NCBI GenBank assembly: GCA_010909165.1
Contig: MU008159.1
Span: forward strand, 682,001 to 746,000
Direction of reading: 5' to 3'
Length of the DNA: 64,000 nt
DNA from: Anthoceros angustus
Taxonomy: Eukaryota; Streptophyta; Anthocerotopsida; Anthocerotales; Anthocerotaceae
Shown: one piece after another, positions 1-11,844 of the stretch
Layout of the letters: each line of letters begins with the position of its first letter
Position numbering within the stretch: position 1 is the first letter of the stretch
Program-made: the position numbers and the translations under genes
Notes under the pieces: generated by a model
What the model was told of the DNA's origin: nothing
Database searches by the model: none
Seen by the model: the letters and a program-made list of their open reading frames with translations, nothing else

Positions 1-524
1 AAAGTTCTCGGCCTGGATCAATCCCACAAGGTGAGCCCCGGTTTAAACAAACACAAGCCCCGTCCTGTCCCTTCTCCTACTCAGCCTTCTCCATCGCCTT
101 TTCCCCTACGGAGCCGTTTCCTTTTCTGACATGGTCGTGTGAATTTTCTGCAGCGGAGCCCTGCTTCTGGGTGGTGGCTTGTACACATTCCTTGTCCGCA
201 CATTCCCTGAAGCTTCGTTCAACCTGTAACTGTAAAATAAAAGGACAGGAGTGTGTGATATTTGAGGATATGTATGTAGTCACAGCTGGGCATGGCCCCC
301 AGTTTCTGTGACGACAGTCTGACTGTAGGTGCGAAATAGACGCCGTTATCCACCAGGATTAGAAGTCTTCAAAAACCATAAATCGAAAGGGTTTCGCGGG
401 CGGCGTTTCTAGTTCTGTCGCTTGTCCGGCCGTCCCGTTACGCTATTGTTAGCTTTGGTGTAGCCTCGTCTTCCTCCCTCGCGGGCCCCTGCCGTCAAGG
501 AGAAGCAAAGCGGAGCGAGTGGCC
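1..524. other. Upstream non-coding stretch
   Basis: No conserved coding signal is visible in the first 524 bases. The short open frames here have no recognisable protein character. The last 100 bases are GC-rich and run directly into the start of the RSRC2-like gene, so they probably include its promoter and 5' leader. Confidence 0.5.
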
Positions 525-3283
525 ATGGCGGCCGTGGAGATGGAGGCTGAGGCGTCGTCCCCGGGCCACCGGCAGGAGCCAGGCGAGCGGCAGCCGGGCT
601 TCCGGAAGCCTGTGCACGACACCTCTCAGCGCAACTACCGGCGGCGATCGCCATCCGCGTCCACCTCGCCCTCGCCTCCTCCTGCCGGTAGGGATGCCTG
701 TGCGGTTGCTCCTTCTCCCCGTGCTAGGACTCTGCTGCTTGCTGTGGCTGCTGCTGCTGCTGCGGCAGCTTGAGTCCGGGTGTCTCCTGCTTGTGGAATT
801 CCGGCAGCTTGTGGCAGCCGTGTGCTGGCAAGAGGAGTGATTGCGGCTGTTGCATCTCAGGCAACTGAATTTCCCCTTCCCGAGAGCTTCCTTTTGCAGG
901 CAATGTTGTGTGAAAGTATCTTGGTCAGCATTGCGTGAAGCTGGGGAACAGGTAGTGTTCGTGTGCAAATGCCTACGGGATGTGGAGGTTTGTTGCGGAT
1001 CCGCTGTGATTGCTAGGTCAGTTCTAAGCAAGAACATCGTCCGACGTCGTGTGTGGAGAAGCTTGCGTTTTTCCCGTGCGGGAAGCTTGGCTGACTTGCG
1101 TGTTGCTTTTTTTTGTTAGGTGGATGGAAGCGGGACAGGAGCGTGTCGCCGGGTGTTGCTGGTGGAGGCGGCAGCGGCAGCGGAGCTTACGATCATGCTA
1201 AGAAGGAGCGCAGGCTGAACGTTGATCAGAGGGATGCTGACGCCAGCCGGTCCAGGAAGGGGGACAATGGAACGAGCAACAGCTTTGCGAGACCTAGTGA
1301 CCGGGATCACGGTCGGCGACAGCCATCTGGACATCACGACCGCGCTTATAGCAGCCACTCAGGACGGGATGTACATGGCGAAGGAAGGAACGATCACGCA
1401 CCTCAAGATGCTGATCACCGGATGCATGACAGGAGCTTCAGAGACAGATATGGCGATCGTGGAAGGGGCAGGGATTGGGATCGGAGCAGGGATAGAGAGA
1501 GAGATAGAGGAAGGGGAGCATGGGATAGGTCTAGGGACAGGGACAGGGACAGGGAGAGAGACCGCGGAAGAGATAGGGGAAGAAACGAAGCTCGCACCGG
1601 TGGAAGGGATGGGAATCTGGTAACAGATGCTGACAGGGAGAGGGAGAGGGACAGAGAAAGGGAGAGGGCCAGGGGTAGAGATGCTGATAGAGTCAGCAAC
1701 AAGGATGAACCTCGGGACCGAGAGAGACGGCGTGAGAGGGTGCATAAGGATGTGGATGATGCCAGAGACCATCTGAGTAAGGATACCTCAAGGGAGAGAG
1801 ATAGGTTGAAAGAAAGACATGATCACAGGGAGCGAAGTGGTCGGGGGGATTTTAAAGAACGAGACCATCGCTCAGATGGTTTTGGTTCGAGAGAACCTAA
1901 ACAATTAAGAGACAGGGATGATCATGGGGATGCTAGTAATAGTAAGAGGGCTTCATGCTCAGAAAGAAATAGTGGTGGCGGTGTGTTGCCCCAACAAGAG
2001 AAGGAAAACCGTGCGGCGGCTGCTGGCCAGACAGGGCGTGCAAGTCTGGCAAGTGAAGCCCTTGAAGACAAACAGGGGGCGGATGGGTCGAACAGACCTG
2101 TTGCTGGACAGAGTGAAAGCAAGCCAGGAGATGAGGGTATGAAAGGACAAGACGAAAGTTCCAAAGTGGTTACGGAAAAGGCATCACCGTCAAAGGTGGA
2201 AGATGGAGAGATCCAAAACGATGCGACTGGTTCAGTGGATGGTGATGATGGCTCTGCTTTGCTTGAGAGGTCATCTGCACCAGCACCCCAATCGGGCCTG
2301 GCACCACCTGAGAGCAAGCGGGTGGCTAATTGCAGTGAGGTTAAGGTGTCGAAAAGTTCCAAGTGGGGCCCTGAGGCTAATACTCAGTCTGAACCAGGAG
2401 GAACTACTGGAGAGCTTGCTAACGACCTTTCTGTTGCAAAGCTAGCTGCATTGAAGGCAGCAGAGATGGGTGAGCTCCTCAACCTATGTGCCACATGTTC
2501 CTTCTGTTTTAGTTGCCCAGTAGCGGAGCCTTGTACAAGTGCCATTTCGTGGATGTAGAGTTTGACGGTCCTCACCACCTTGAAAATCTCGTGCAGTAAA
2601 CAAGAACCTCGGAGTTTCTGGATGTTTGTCTGCTGATCAGAAGAAGAAGCTACTCTGGGGGAAGAAGAAAGAGGTTGAGCAGGTGAGAAGTTGTATGCCA
2701 CATTTGAAAACTCCGTAGAGGTATCGAGCCTTGTGTTTTGAAGCATGGGACATGTCAGTCAGCAGTATGGTCGTGCAAGTCTTGACATCAGTGGGATGAT
2801 TGTAGAATTGTTCCCCAATCCAGGAACCAGCCGCCTTAGCAGGTACAAACCGATGGGACACTGTGCAATTTGCTGATCGTGATCGGCAAGAGAAATTCCA
2901 GAAGCTCATGGTAAGCAACTGAGACCCGACAAAACCCTTGCTTCATTGTCTAGCTTGTAGCCGAAAGCACGCTTTCTGAGGTTCGGTGTTGCTGCCGAAC
3001 AGACAGATGTGGTCCACATTTGCGGTTTCAGTTGTTGTGGTTTGTGCTTTGAAGACATGTGGAATTTGCCAACCCACGTTGCTAACACCTGTATAGAGCC
3101 TGAGTGTCCCATGCTACCCCTCGTCCCTTGTAGGGTGTCAAGGGAGAGCACAAGGATGCAGGGGAGGCAGAAAGCGGGCTCTTCACCGCGGAGAAACAGA
3201 GGGAGCTGCAGCAGGATCTGGAGAAGCAGTTCACTGCTGGTCTGCGACGGAGGGACGGGCGAACGGTAGGATTGGGACTCTGA
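525..3283 (+). CDS. RSRC2-like arginine-rich protein with C-terminal SMAP domain
   Basis: Five exons: 525-687, 1120-2469, 2597-2682, 2824-2910 and 3134-3283. All junctions are GT..AG and phases agree, giving about 611 residues. The start is the ATG at 525; an upstream in-frame GTG at 519 is not needed. Residues about 60-330 are dense in Arg/Asp/Glu repeats (RDRDRER type), typical of splicing-associated proteins. The C-terminal ~110 residues match the SMAP domain of arginine/serine-rich coiled-coil protein 2: the K-K-L-L-W-G-K-K-K block, then R-W-D-T-V-Q-F-A-D-R-D-R-Q-E-K-F, and the terminal R-R-R-D-G-R-T-V-G-L-G-L. The family is nuclear and linked to pre-mRNA splicing, but its exact biochemical role is unclear. 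In exon 2 the repeats leave long open frames in other frames and on the other strand; these are composition artefacts. Confidence 0.9.
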
Positions 3284-4577
3284 GTCACGTAGCTCAATTT
3301 GAAGGATTTTTCCCATCATGTTACTCTTGGCTTGCGCGTAAAGGATTTGGGAGTCTCGCCTTCGTTTTATTAACAATTCGCGAACAACTTGAAATTATCT
3401 TAGATGGTTTACGCGCACTGGGTCTTCCTGGTTTCGGAAGTTTGTCTGCGGTGAACTTGCCTGCCCTGCCCCCCGTGCCGCTGGACTTGTCGGTATGGTC
3501 TGTTGCCCGGTCATGCTTTCTCCACCTGCTTTCTCACCTTCGCGGAACCCACGAGGGGAGCACTGGTTTGTGCCAACCACCCGCCGTTGTGTAACTTAAG
3601 CGAATACTAAATACCTGCAGTGAAAGATGATAAACAGTGAGAGAAGTCGTCTTTTGGTAGAGAGCTCTGCCACGAACCGATCCCCAAGGATGCCACGTCT
3701 CAAGGCTGGTTGGGGAAAAGCACGAAGGCCTTCACGATATGCCCGCCAACGCAACGAATCCGGATCCGATCTGCCCTATATTAATTCACCGGACACCGGG
3801 ACCTGCACCGCCCGATGGTTGTGTTTTTCAGTTTAGAAACAGCGTTAACATTCCATGCCTGCACATAGCTACACAGGCATTTCCATTTCGTGTGGTGGAG
3901 AAGTTATGGAGCTTTGGTCCTCCCTTCTTCACAGGAGTGACATCCAGACATGACAAGCACCCTTGGGGCGGATCAGTATTAATTAGGATGGAGTGCCTCT
4001 CCTCTCCTGGAGTTTCATGGCCTTATGGAACCACCTTGGGCTTTGGGGCGAATCAGTACTGGGATGGAGTGCCTACCCTCTCCTCTCTCCTCTCCGGGAG
4101 CTTCTGGCCTTATGGAACCACCTTGTGGCTTTGGGGCGAACCAGTACTAGGATGGAGTGCCTCGCGTCTCTACGGGAGCGGCTATTTCAGAAAGTAAAAG
4201 TCTCCAAAACTCGCGATTTAAAAAAAAGTATGGAGCGTACTAGACTACCAATGTATGTTGCACCCACCACTTTTCTTGGCTGACGAGGCTTTGTAGAGCA
4301 AGTTGTAAGCTTGCGAGTTGCCAGTGCCCAGTGCCCAGTACCCAGTGCCCCTGCATGTGTGCTCGTGCCGTGCCTGCGTCGTTAATGGCCACGGGATTCT
4401 GGATCCTGCTCCTTCCAAGAAGCCACGGAATAAAACTTTTGTGATCTGATTGCCCATCGTCTTCCCGACAAGTGTGGTTGCATAAGTGCTATTGATGACA
4501 TCCCGGGGCCGGGGCAGCGCTTTGTGAGCCATTCGTTCCGCTAGGAGGTAGGACTTGAGGAGGAGGAGAGCGGGGCC
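3284..4577. other. Intergenic region between the RSRC2-like and SRPBCC genes
   Basis: No supported gene. It presumably contains the 3' UTR of the upstream gene and the promoter of the SRPBCC gene. It also carries an imperfect tandem repeat (3965-4190, listed separately) and a short run of a CCAGTGCCCA-like decamer near 4320-4350. Confidence 0.5.
3965..4190. repeat. Imperfect tandem repeat, about 2.5 copies of a ~75-90 bp unit
   Basis: The motif TTATGGAACCACCTTG occurs twice, and GGATGGAGTGCCT occurs three times, each with similar flanks containing CTTTGGGGCGAA and CAGTACT. The order is the same in each copy, so this is a direct tandem duplication with small indels. No coding role is evident. 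Confidence 0.75.
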
Positions 4578-5420
4578 ATGGATTGCTTGCGAGCTGGTTG
4601 TGGCATCTGCTGTCAAAGTAGAAGTGTGGTAGAACGGCAGCACGCTCACTGGAAGGAGAGGAGCTCCAGGAGTTGCTTACGTCAAGCCGTTTTCCGGAGG
4701 GCCTCACCTCTGCGGGCCGTATGGCCAGGGAAGGATTGTTCCTTGGGCGCAGGAGCATGGAGAGGGGGAGGTTTTTGCAAGGCAGGTGAAAGCTCAAGGA
4801 CCAGAAATGGGCAGCTGTTTGTGGCTGACCAGCATACTGCCAGTGTCATCTCTGCACAGAGCTTGGAACAGGCAGAGGATTTCACCCACCGGGGGGAGGG
4901 GGAGGACGCGTTGGTGGACGCCCCTTCTGTGACGGTTGAGAAGGTTGGCAAGAACAAGCGACGCATTGCGGCCACGATATCTATCGGAGCCCCTCTGGCG
5001 ACCGTGTGGGGGATTCTCACAGATTACGACAGGCTGTCAGATTTCATCCCCGGCTTGGCTGTCAGCGAGCTGTTGGAGAAGGGGGAAGACAGGGCGTTGA
5101 TCAGGCAGGTTGGGCAGCAGGATTTGGCCTTCGGCATCGTGTTTAAGGCAGAGGCCGTGATGGAGGTCACAGAGCACCCTCTCGAGATACGCAATGGAGC
5201 CCGGAGAGACCTGGATTTTCAGATGGTGAAGGGGGACTTTGAGCTGTTTGCCGGCACTTGGAGTATGGAGGAGGACAGATGTGCAGCACCCACGACTGTG
5301 CTGTCCTACGTAGTGGAAGTGCAGCCTAAGGTGTGGTTGCCTGTAGCTCTCTTGGAGGCAAGATTAAGCAACGATATCAAGCTCAATCTCACATGTATCA
5401 GGGACGCTGCCGTTGCCTGA
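4578..5420 (+). CDS. SRPBCC / polyketide-cyclase-like (START-like) protein, probably plastid-targeted
   Basis: Single open frame of 280 residues from ATG 4578 to TGA 5418-5420. The first ~110 residues are rich in Ser, Arg, Cys and Ala and poor in acidic residues near the start, as in a plastid transit peptide. From about residue 115 the sequence follows the Coq10/RatA/polyketide-cyclase fold: a basic first strand, the A-P-L-A-T-V-W-G-I-L-T-D-Y-D-R-L-S-D-F-I-P segment typical of helix 1 in SRPBCC proteins, then alternating strands, and a long C-terminal helix with L-L-E-A-R-L-S-N-D-I. Plant proteins of this type are annotated as 'polyketide cyclase/dehydrase and lipid transport superfamily' and are presumed to bind a hydrophobic ligand; the ligand is unknown. 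The absence of introns contrasts with every multi-exon neighbour. Confidence 0.85.
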   Translation: MDCLRAGCGICCQSRSVVERQHAHWKERSSRSCLRQAVFRRASPLRAVWPGKDCSLGAGAWRGGGFCKAGESSRTRNGQLFVADQHTASVISAQSLEQAEDFTHRGEGEDALVDAPSVTVEKVGKNKRRIAATISIGAPLATVWGILTDYDRLSDFIPGLAVSELLEKGEDRALIRQVGQQDLAFGIVFKAEAVMEVTEHPLEIRNGARRDLDFQMVKGDFELFAGTWSMEEDRCAAPTTVLSYVVEVQPKVWLPVALLEARLSNDIKLNLTCIRDAAVA

Positions 5421-6420
5421 TCAAGTTAATTAAATCTGGGGTTGCAAGGACAGGCTAGGGAAGCTCCTTGGTAGTCGGAAGCCATGCATGTGGATCCACT
5501 ACCTGGCGGTTTTGTACATTAGCACGTTCGTGCTGTAGAATTTCACACTCCTTCCTCTCCTTCAGTGTCTAACTGAACCCTTTCGCTTATTTTGCTGCGT
5601 TATAGATCATCCCGCCACCGTTGCTGATCAAATACAGTTCGCCCCCATTTCAGTGGGACGCCCACGTGCAGGTCCTTTGCATGCTCGTTTGTGCTACCTA
5701 TGTTTCCTACATGCTTGCAGGTGATTCACAGATGATGTTCCGGTCAAGCTTGTATCACTGAATAGTATGGAGTCCAAGCTCCCCCCACTTGTCCTGATTA
5801 GCCAGCTGCTGCTCCTGATCTGCAAACGACATGCGAACGACTTCATTCGGTAAGGAGCAGCCCTGTAGGGCGGTGCGAACCACCTGTTTCAGAGTTTGCA
5901 CAACTTACTGTTCTCATCAATCTCGTCTGCGGGAGGTGCCACACCAGAAGGCAGAGGAATATCTGAAAACCACAAGGGCAACGGTCAAGCGCACGAGAGA
6001 AAGAGAGCACCTAACCCACAAAAATCTCTGCCGTGTAAAACAATCAACGGTGAACGGGAAGCAGTACCGTCGTTAGGCAGAGTGTCTCTTGCCCACTCGT
6101 CATCCACGATGTCCAGAAGCAGGGTGGGGAACATATCCGCCATGGCTACCGATAGCGATCCGAATAAACCGGGCAATGCCAACCCACCGCCCGACAAATC
6201 TCCTATCGTGAGGCGCTTGGAGAGACGTGCAGTACTTCTATTTATCAAGCCGTGGGCAATTACCTGTTAGCACTGCGACAAGGCCTCACCGCAAATTAGG
6301 TCAATCCGTGAGAGACGGGGGTCATCTGTGAATTGCTCGTCTGAAGGTGGACTTCCTGGGCTTCGGAATTTTGGAATTCTGGCCCAGCCTTGTTAAGTCG
6401 GCATCACACGGCAGACGAAG
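5421..6420. other. Intergenic region upstream of NEMF
   Basis: Expected to hold the 3' UTR of the SRPBCC gene and the promoter or 5' UTR of NEMF. An open frame of ~124 codons (5896-6270) has no family signature and is not supported as a gene. I see no strong repeat or RNA gene. Confidence 0.45.
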
Positions 6421-9400
6421 ATGGTGAAGATGCGAATGACCACCGCCGATGTGGCAGCTGAAGTGTGCTGCCTAAGGAAGCTTATAGGCATGCGTTGTGC
6501 CAACATTTATGACCTGACGCCAAGGGTGAGACAATTTATGGCTGCTTTGCTTGGATGTTCTCGCTGAGGCTGCACAATTCTTTGCAGTTTATAGTGCCTC
6601 ATAAGGTTTGGCTGTGCGACTTTGTGATACCTTAACCCCGTACAGCAATGTTGGGAAACCTGCAGACTTATGTGATGAAGCTCGCCAAGAGCAGTGGGTT
6701 GGCTGAATCAGGGGAGAGTGAGAGAGCATTGGTGTTATTGGAAAGTGGCATCCGTTTGCATACCACAGTGTTTTCTCGGTAAGGATATGTCTCATGTGCA
6801 CATGTTTTCTTGTCCCCGTTTCCTATTCATAACCTCAGGGGTTTTCCCTTTGTTTCGTTGCTTGTTTTGTTGATGGAGTATTAGCCTTTTTGATGCTAGC
6901 TTTCTGCAGAGACAAGAGTTCAACTCCATCTGGATTCACGCTGAAGCTGAGAAAGCATATCCGAACGCGGAGGTTGGAGGATGTGCGACAACTGGGCATT
7001 GATAGAGTACAGTGCTTACATCCCCTAGTTCTTGAAGCATCCGGTGGTTGTGCAACCTGTAATGGTTCTCTGTTTGACGAGAAACCTGCCAACAGTTCCG
7101 GGTTCTTGAATGGTTGGCAGGTTGTGGACTTTCAGTTTGGACTAGGAGATAGTGCTCATCATATCATACTTGAGCTCTATTCTCAGGGCAACGTTCTTCT
7201 TACAGATGGGAACTACAATGTTCTTACCTTACTTCGATCTCACAGGTTAGCCTTTTGGTTCTTGCTGTCTTTCATTTCATTCCCCTTCTTCCTGTGGTTG
7301 CTTAATTCATCCGAATCCTATCTGGGCTTACTCAGGGATGATGACAAAGGCGTGACTATGATGGCACGCCATCGATATCCAATTGATACTTGCCGCCTGT
7401 TTTTGCGAACTTCGTCTGAAAAGATACGGCAAGCCCTTGAGTCAGGCTCTCCTGAGCAGGAAGGTCTTGTGGAGCTTAATGAGCAAGACAATGCTGAAGG
7501 AAATCTGGACAAGCGGGGAAAGAAAGGAGAGGGAAAGGGGGGCCGTGGAACTCTGAAAGCTCTTTTGTCGGAGAGTCTGGGATACGGACCAGCTTTAACT
7601 GAGCATATCATCCTGACTGGAGGGCTGCAAGGGAACATGAACAAAAGCCTTCCTGGTGATTCGTTTGATGCCTTGGTATCTGCAGTGGAGAGGTTTGAGG
7701 ATTGGCTGGAGAATGTAGTCAAGGGATTGATTGTTCCTGAAGGCTACATTTTCATGAAGAAGAAAGATAACACTAGGAAAAAGCAGTCTATTGCAGTTGA
7801 GGAGGATGATGAATTGCAAAAGGTGACCTACTCTGCATGGTGTGATATCGTTGACTCCAAATACTCTTCCTAGCATGAACCTGATGATGTACCTCAGTAG
7901 TCAGAGCATTGTCTGCTTGAGATGGTCCAATTCTCCTGCAAAGGGTTCTTTGGGGGTGCAGTACATTAGCTATGTGTGTCTTGCACCTGTGCCTACTGAC
8001 AGACAACAATCTCTGTATGGCTGTCTATCACAGTTATACGATGAGTTTGCTCCACTTCCTTTGCAACAGCTTGCTGACCGTGAAAGGTCTATGTATGAAA
8101 CCTTTGATGCTGCAATGGATGATTTCTTCAGCAAGATTGAGGGACAACGAGCAGAGCAGCAAAGGCAGTCACAGGAAAATAGTGCTTTCTCAAAGCTGGA
8201 GAAAATCCGAGCTGACCAGGTGTGCATGTCTGTGTTCCGGCTTACCAGATCGTTTTCTTGCACTTCTTTGACCAGTATTATCTCAATGCTTTGTTCTGCA
8301 GTCAAACAGGGTGAAAGCATTGAAGAAAGAGGTGGATCAATCCGTCCGGATGGCTGAGCTTGTTGAATACAATCTAGAAGAGGTTGATGCAGCCATAGCT
8401 GCTGTGAGATCAGCGCTTGCCAGTGGCATGGATTGGAAAGATCTCGCTAGAATGATCAAGGATGAGAAGAAGGCAGGGAATCCTGTGGCAGGGTCAATTC
8501 ACAGTTTGCAGCTGGACAAGAATCAAATCACACTACTGCTGAGTAACAACCTTGATGACATGGATGAAGACGAGAAAACTACGCCTGCAGACAAGGTAGC
8601 TTGTTCTATATCAACTCTGGCAACATTATTTGAAACGCTCTTGTAGACTGAACTAATGTTGTTGTGGTCTTAGGTGGAGGTAGATCTTGCACTTTCTGCA
8701 CATGCAAATGCCCGTAAATGGTTTGAGATGAAAAAGAAGCATGCTGTCAAACAAGAGAAAACTGTGGCTGCACATGAGAAGGCTTTCAAAGCTGCAGAAA
8801 GGAAGACTCAACAGCAGCTTGCACAGGTCATAATCATCTAATGGCAATGTTGCTGTGTTACTCTTTCATTTATGGGCAATGCTAATAGGGCAATCATTTT
8901 GTGTTAGCAGGCGAAGAGTGTTGCTGCAATCTCCCATCTTCGCAAGGTGCATTGGTTCGAGAAGTTCAACTGGTTTGTGAGTAGTGAAAACTATCTGGTT
9001 ATAAGTGGACGTGATGCACAGCAGAATGAATTGGTGGTCAAACGCTACATGAAGAAGGGTGACATGTATGTCGCAGGACCAAATGAATCTATTTGGCATC
9101 TTTAAGTCATTTCTATGTATGAATCTTGCTGCTTTGTTACCATTCAACATCTTGTGCAAACAGTTATGTGCACGCAGAATTACATGGAGCATCAAGTACT
9201 GTTATCAAGAACCACGAGCCCTCTCGATCCATTCCACCGCTTACAATCAATCAAGCAGGATCTTTCACGGTATTCTGCACTTAGCTGTACCCTGTAAATG
9301 GACTCCCCTAGATCTGAGCTCGTCTAGTCTCAGATCCATTCTTATCTCTTGCAAATTCAGTTTCACATCTCTCACCCAGTGTAGCCGTATGCTGCTCCAG

Positions 9401-11437
9401 GTTTGCCGAAGTCAAGCTTGGGACTCAAAGATTGTGACCAGTGCATGGTGGGTCTACGACCATCAAGTTAGTAAGACAGCTCCAACTGGTGAGTATCTCA
9501 CAGTTGGTAGCTTCATGGTGCGAGGAGCAAAGAATTTCCTTCCTCCCCATCCACTGGTCATGGGATTTGGTTTGCTATTTCGGTTTGATGAGAGTTCCAT
9601 CGGTTCACACCTCAATGAACGGAGAATCAGAGGTGAAGCTGAAGGGGAAAACGAGGACAATGAGATTGCAGAGGATGAAGATGGAAGGACAAGTAATCAT
9701 ATGACCACAAGGAAAACTTTGCAAAATGGAGATGAAGCCCTGGTAGTGGATGCTGGGCGTTATTCAGGTGGCCAGGATGAGGGTGGTGAGCTTGATGAGG
9801 AAACTAGTGCTGATGAAGAAGGAACACTGACAGGAGGTGAGAAGTTGAATGTGGAGGTCCTTGATGAGAGACATGAGAGCGAAGAACCAGCACTGGATGA
9901 AGAAACCTCTGCCGTTGAACACGCTGGAGATCTTGGGAGTGACACATCTGAGAAAGAGCTTTCCACTTTAGATGACCTCCTTGATAAAGCCCTGGAGCTT
10001 CGGGCAGTGCCCAAGCCAGCAGGTCATGTAACTAAGTATGTTCTAGATACTCACCAGCCAGCTGAGCCTACACCAGCCGATGTGGACTCAAAGTTTGTGC
10101 AACGAGACAGGCCATATTTGTCTAAGGCAGAAAGAAGGAGATTGAAGAAAACGGGAAAGGTTACTGCAGCGGAAGAAGCTTCAGTGGATACTGAACAAGA
10201 TGACCCTGCAGACCAAGTTGAAGATGAGCAGGATCTTTCTGCCAGTGCCAAAAATGCAAGAGGGTTGGACGGGCAAGGGAAGCCTATTCGTGGCAAAAAG
10301 GGAAAGATGAAGAAAATCAAGGAGAAATACTACGACCAGGATGAGGAAGAACGTCAGCTGAAGATGTCGTTGTTAAAAGTATGCAAATTTTTGTGTGTTT
10401 ACTCTTCCCTTTACTGTTTCTTCTTATTTGCTAGAACTACCATGTTTGTAGTGCTTTCTGGATCTGTCTGAAACTCCTCCTATTGGCAGTCTGTGGGAGG
10501 GAAAGAAGAGACGTCAGTAGCTGGAGGAAAGAAAGGCGGATCAAAGCTTTTGCAGGGAAAACAGCAGCTTGCTGGTATTTTGGGTTCAGTTTAGTGATGT
10601 AACTTCAGGCACGGCAGCTACGTTTTTGCTGTTTTATGGATAGGAGTGCCATTTGTTTCATTTTATGGCAGGTACCATTGTACAAGAGAATTCAAAAATT
10701 TGCTACAAGTGTAAGAAGGCTGGTCATGTAGCTCGAGATTGTCCAACAGAGATCAGCGAAGGGACCCTTGATGTGGTGGAGAAGGAAAGTCTTAAGGCAA
10801 CTGGTAGTAGCATAAGCAGAGGTGACCAAGCAAGTGAATCAAACACCGATGTTGTTCCACAACCTGATGTAGTCACATCTGAAGGTGGAGGCAAGGTGGT
10901 TGAGGGCCTCAGACGGAAAGCACGTGCAAAGGTAGCAGAGGAAGAGATTGCAGCCATTCGAGCAGAAGAAAATATTGTTCAGCTCAGTGAAGAGCAAAGA
11001 TTGAGGTTGACCGAGCTTGACACCTTAACAGGGAACCCTTTACCTGACGACGTACTGCTATATGCTGTGCCTGTTTGTGGACCTTACAGTGCTCTCCAAC
11101 GATACAAATTCCGTGTTAAACTCACTCCTGGGGCCGCAAAGAAAGGAAAAGGTGGTGTCTGCTTCCATGCCAACATCCCTGGTACTTCCTTTGTGTGTAT
11201 GTACATCTCCAGAGCTCATATTCAAGTTTCGTTTGTGCAGGGGCTAAAACTGCCTTGGACGTGTTCAGTCGCATGCCAGAAGCCACTCCACGAGAGAAGG
11301 AATTGATGAAGGCAATGACAGAACCAGAGATGGCTGCAGCTATGATTGGAAATGTGAAAGTAACAGCTCCTGGATTGACGAAAATGAAGCAAAATCAGAA
11401 GAAGGGAAAGAAGGCTTCAAGGAAAGACACAAGTTAA
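6421..11437 (+). CDS. NEMF: NEMF / RQC2 homologue, ribosome-associated quality control factor
   Basis: Fourteen exons: 6421-6525, 6666-6778, 6910-7006, 7121-7245, 7336-7822, 8034-8219, 8302-8595, 8674-8826, 8911-9065, 9164-9269, 9401-10378, 10490-10574, 10672-11151 and 11241-11437. All are phase-consistent, giving about 1186 residues; plant homologues are about 1080. The N-terminus ([15 protein letters not shown]) and [17 protein letters not shown] are NFACT-N. A coiled-coil middle follows. NFACT-R starts near residue 520 (H-W-F-E-K-F-N-W-F, then [11 protein letters not shown]). A CCHC knuckle (C-x2-C-x4-H-x4-C) lies near residue 975, and NFACT-C ends the protein. The family binds stalled 60S subunits, recruits Listerin and supports C-terminal tailing of nascent chains. 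Intron 7007-7120 is 114 nt and stop-free in frame, so its retention would be silent to frame. Confidence 0.95.
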
Positions 11438-11844
11438 TGTAGGCTTCCGGAATGTGGCGGCCTTTCCGCTCATGGTTGGGCATCGGGCAAAACTTAAGTG
11501 TCATACAGGATGGGGGTTACATCAGTTGCTCTGGCAGTGTTACACCAAGCATCTGCTTGCAAGTTGGAAAGTAAAACGTGCAGTATTTACAAAGGCGTTG
11601 GACCTTCTGCCACACTACAGCAGCTAGGTATACTGAAACCTACTTTGCCTAATTGGCAGGAAAGAATATCAGCTATGGGAATTGGGTTTGGCATCAAGGT
11701 ATGTACTGTCAAACCCGTTTCAAGAGAACAGAATTTCAAACTCATTTAGCCTGAGATTCTGTTTGTCGGTCCTGATGCAGCCAGCAACATCTCCAGCACC
11801 ATTCTTAGTACCTTTAGGCCTGTCAGAAGTGGATTGCTGATTAG
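11438..11844. other. Convergent 3' intergenic space (NEMF / SNF2 helicase)
   Basis: About 400 bases separate the stop codons of two convergent genes, so their 3' UTRs may overlap. No gene or strong repeat is seen. Confidence 0.6.

Noticed and set aside
1359-1772. Long open frames antisense to the RSRC2-like exon (Pro/Ser/Leu-rich)
   Set aside because: They mirror the purine-rich Arg/Asp/Glu coding repeats of the real exon; composition alone keeps the other strand open.
5896-6270. 124-codon frame upstream of NEMF as a separate gene
   Set aside because: No recognisable domain, no splice or codon evidence, and it sits where the NEMF promoter and leader are expected.
6591-6608. 18 nt micro-exon in NEMF (between TTTGCAG and AAGGT)
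   Set aside because: Joining exon 6421-6525 directly to 6666 gives the conserved T-Y-V-M-K-L segment in phase, so no micro-exon is needed.
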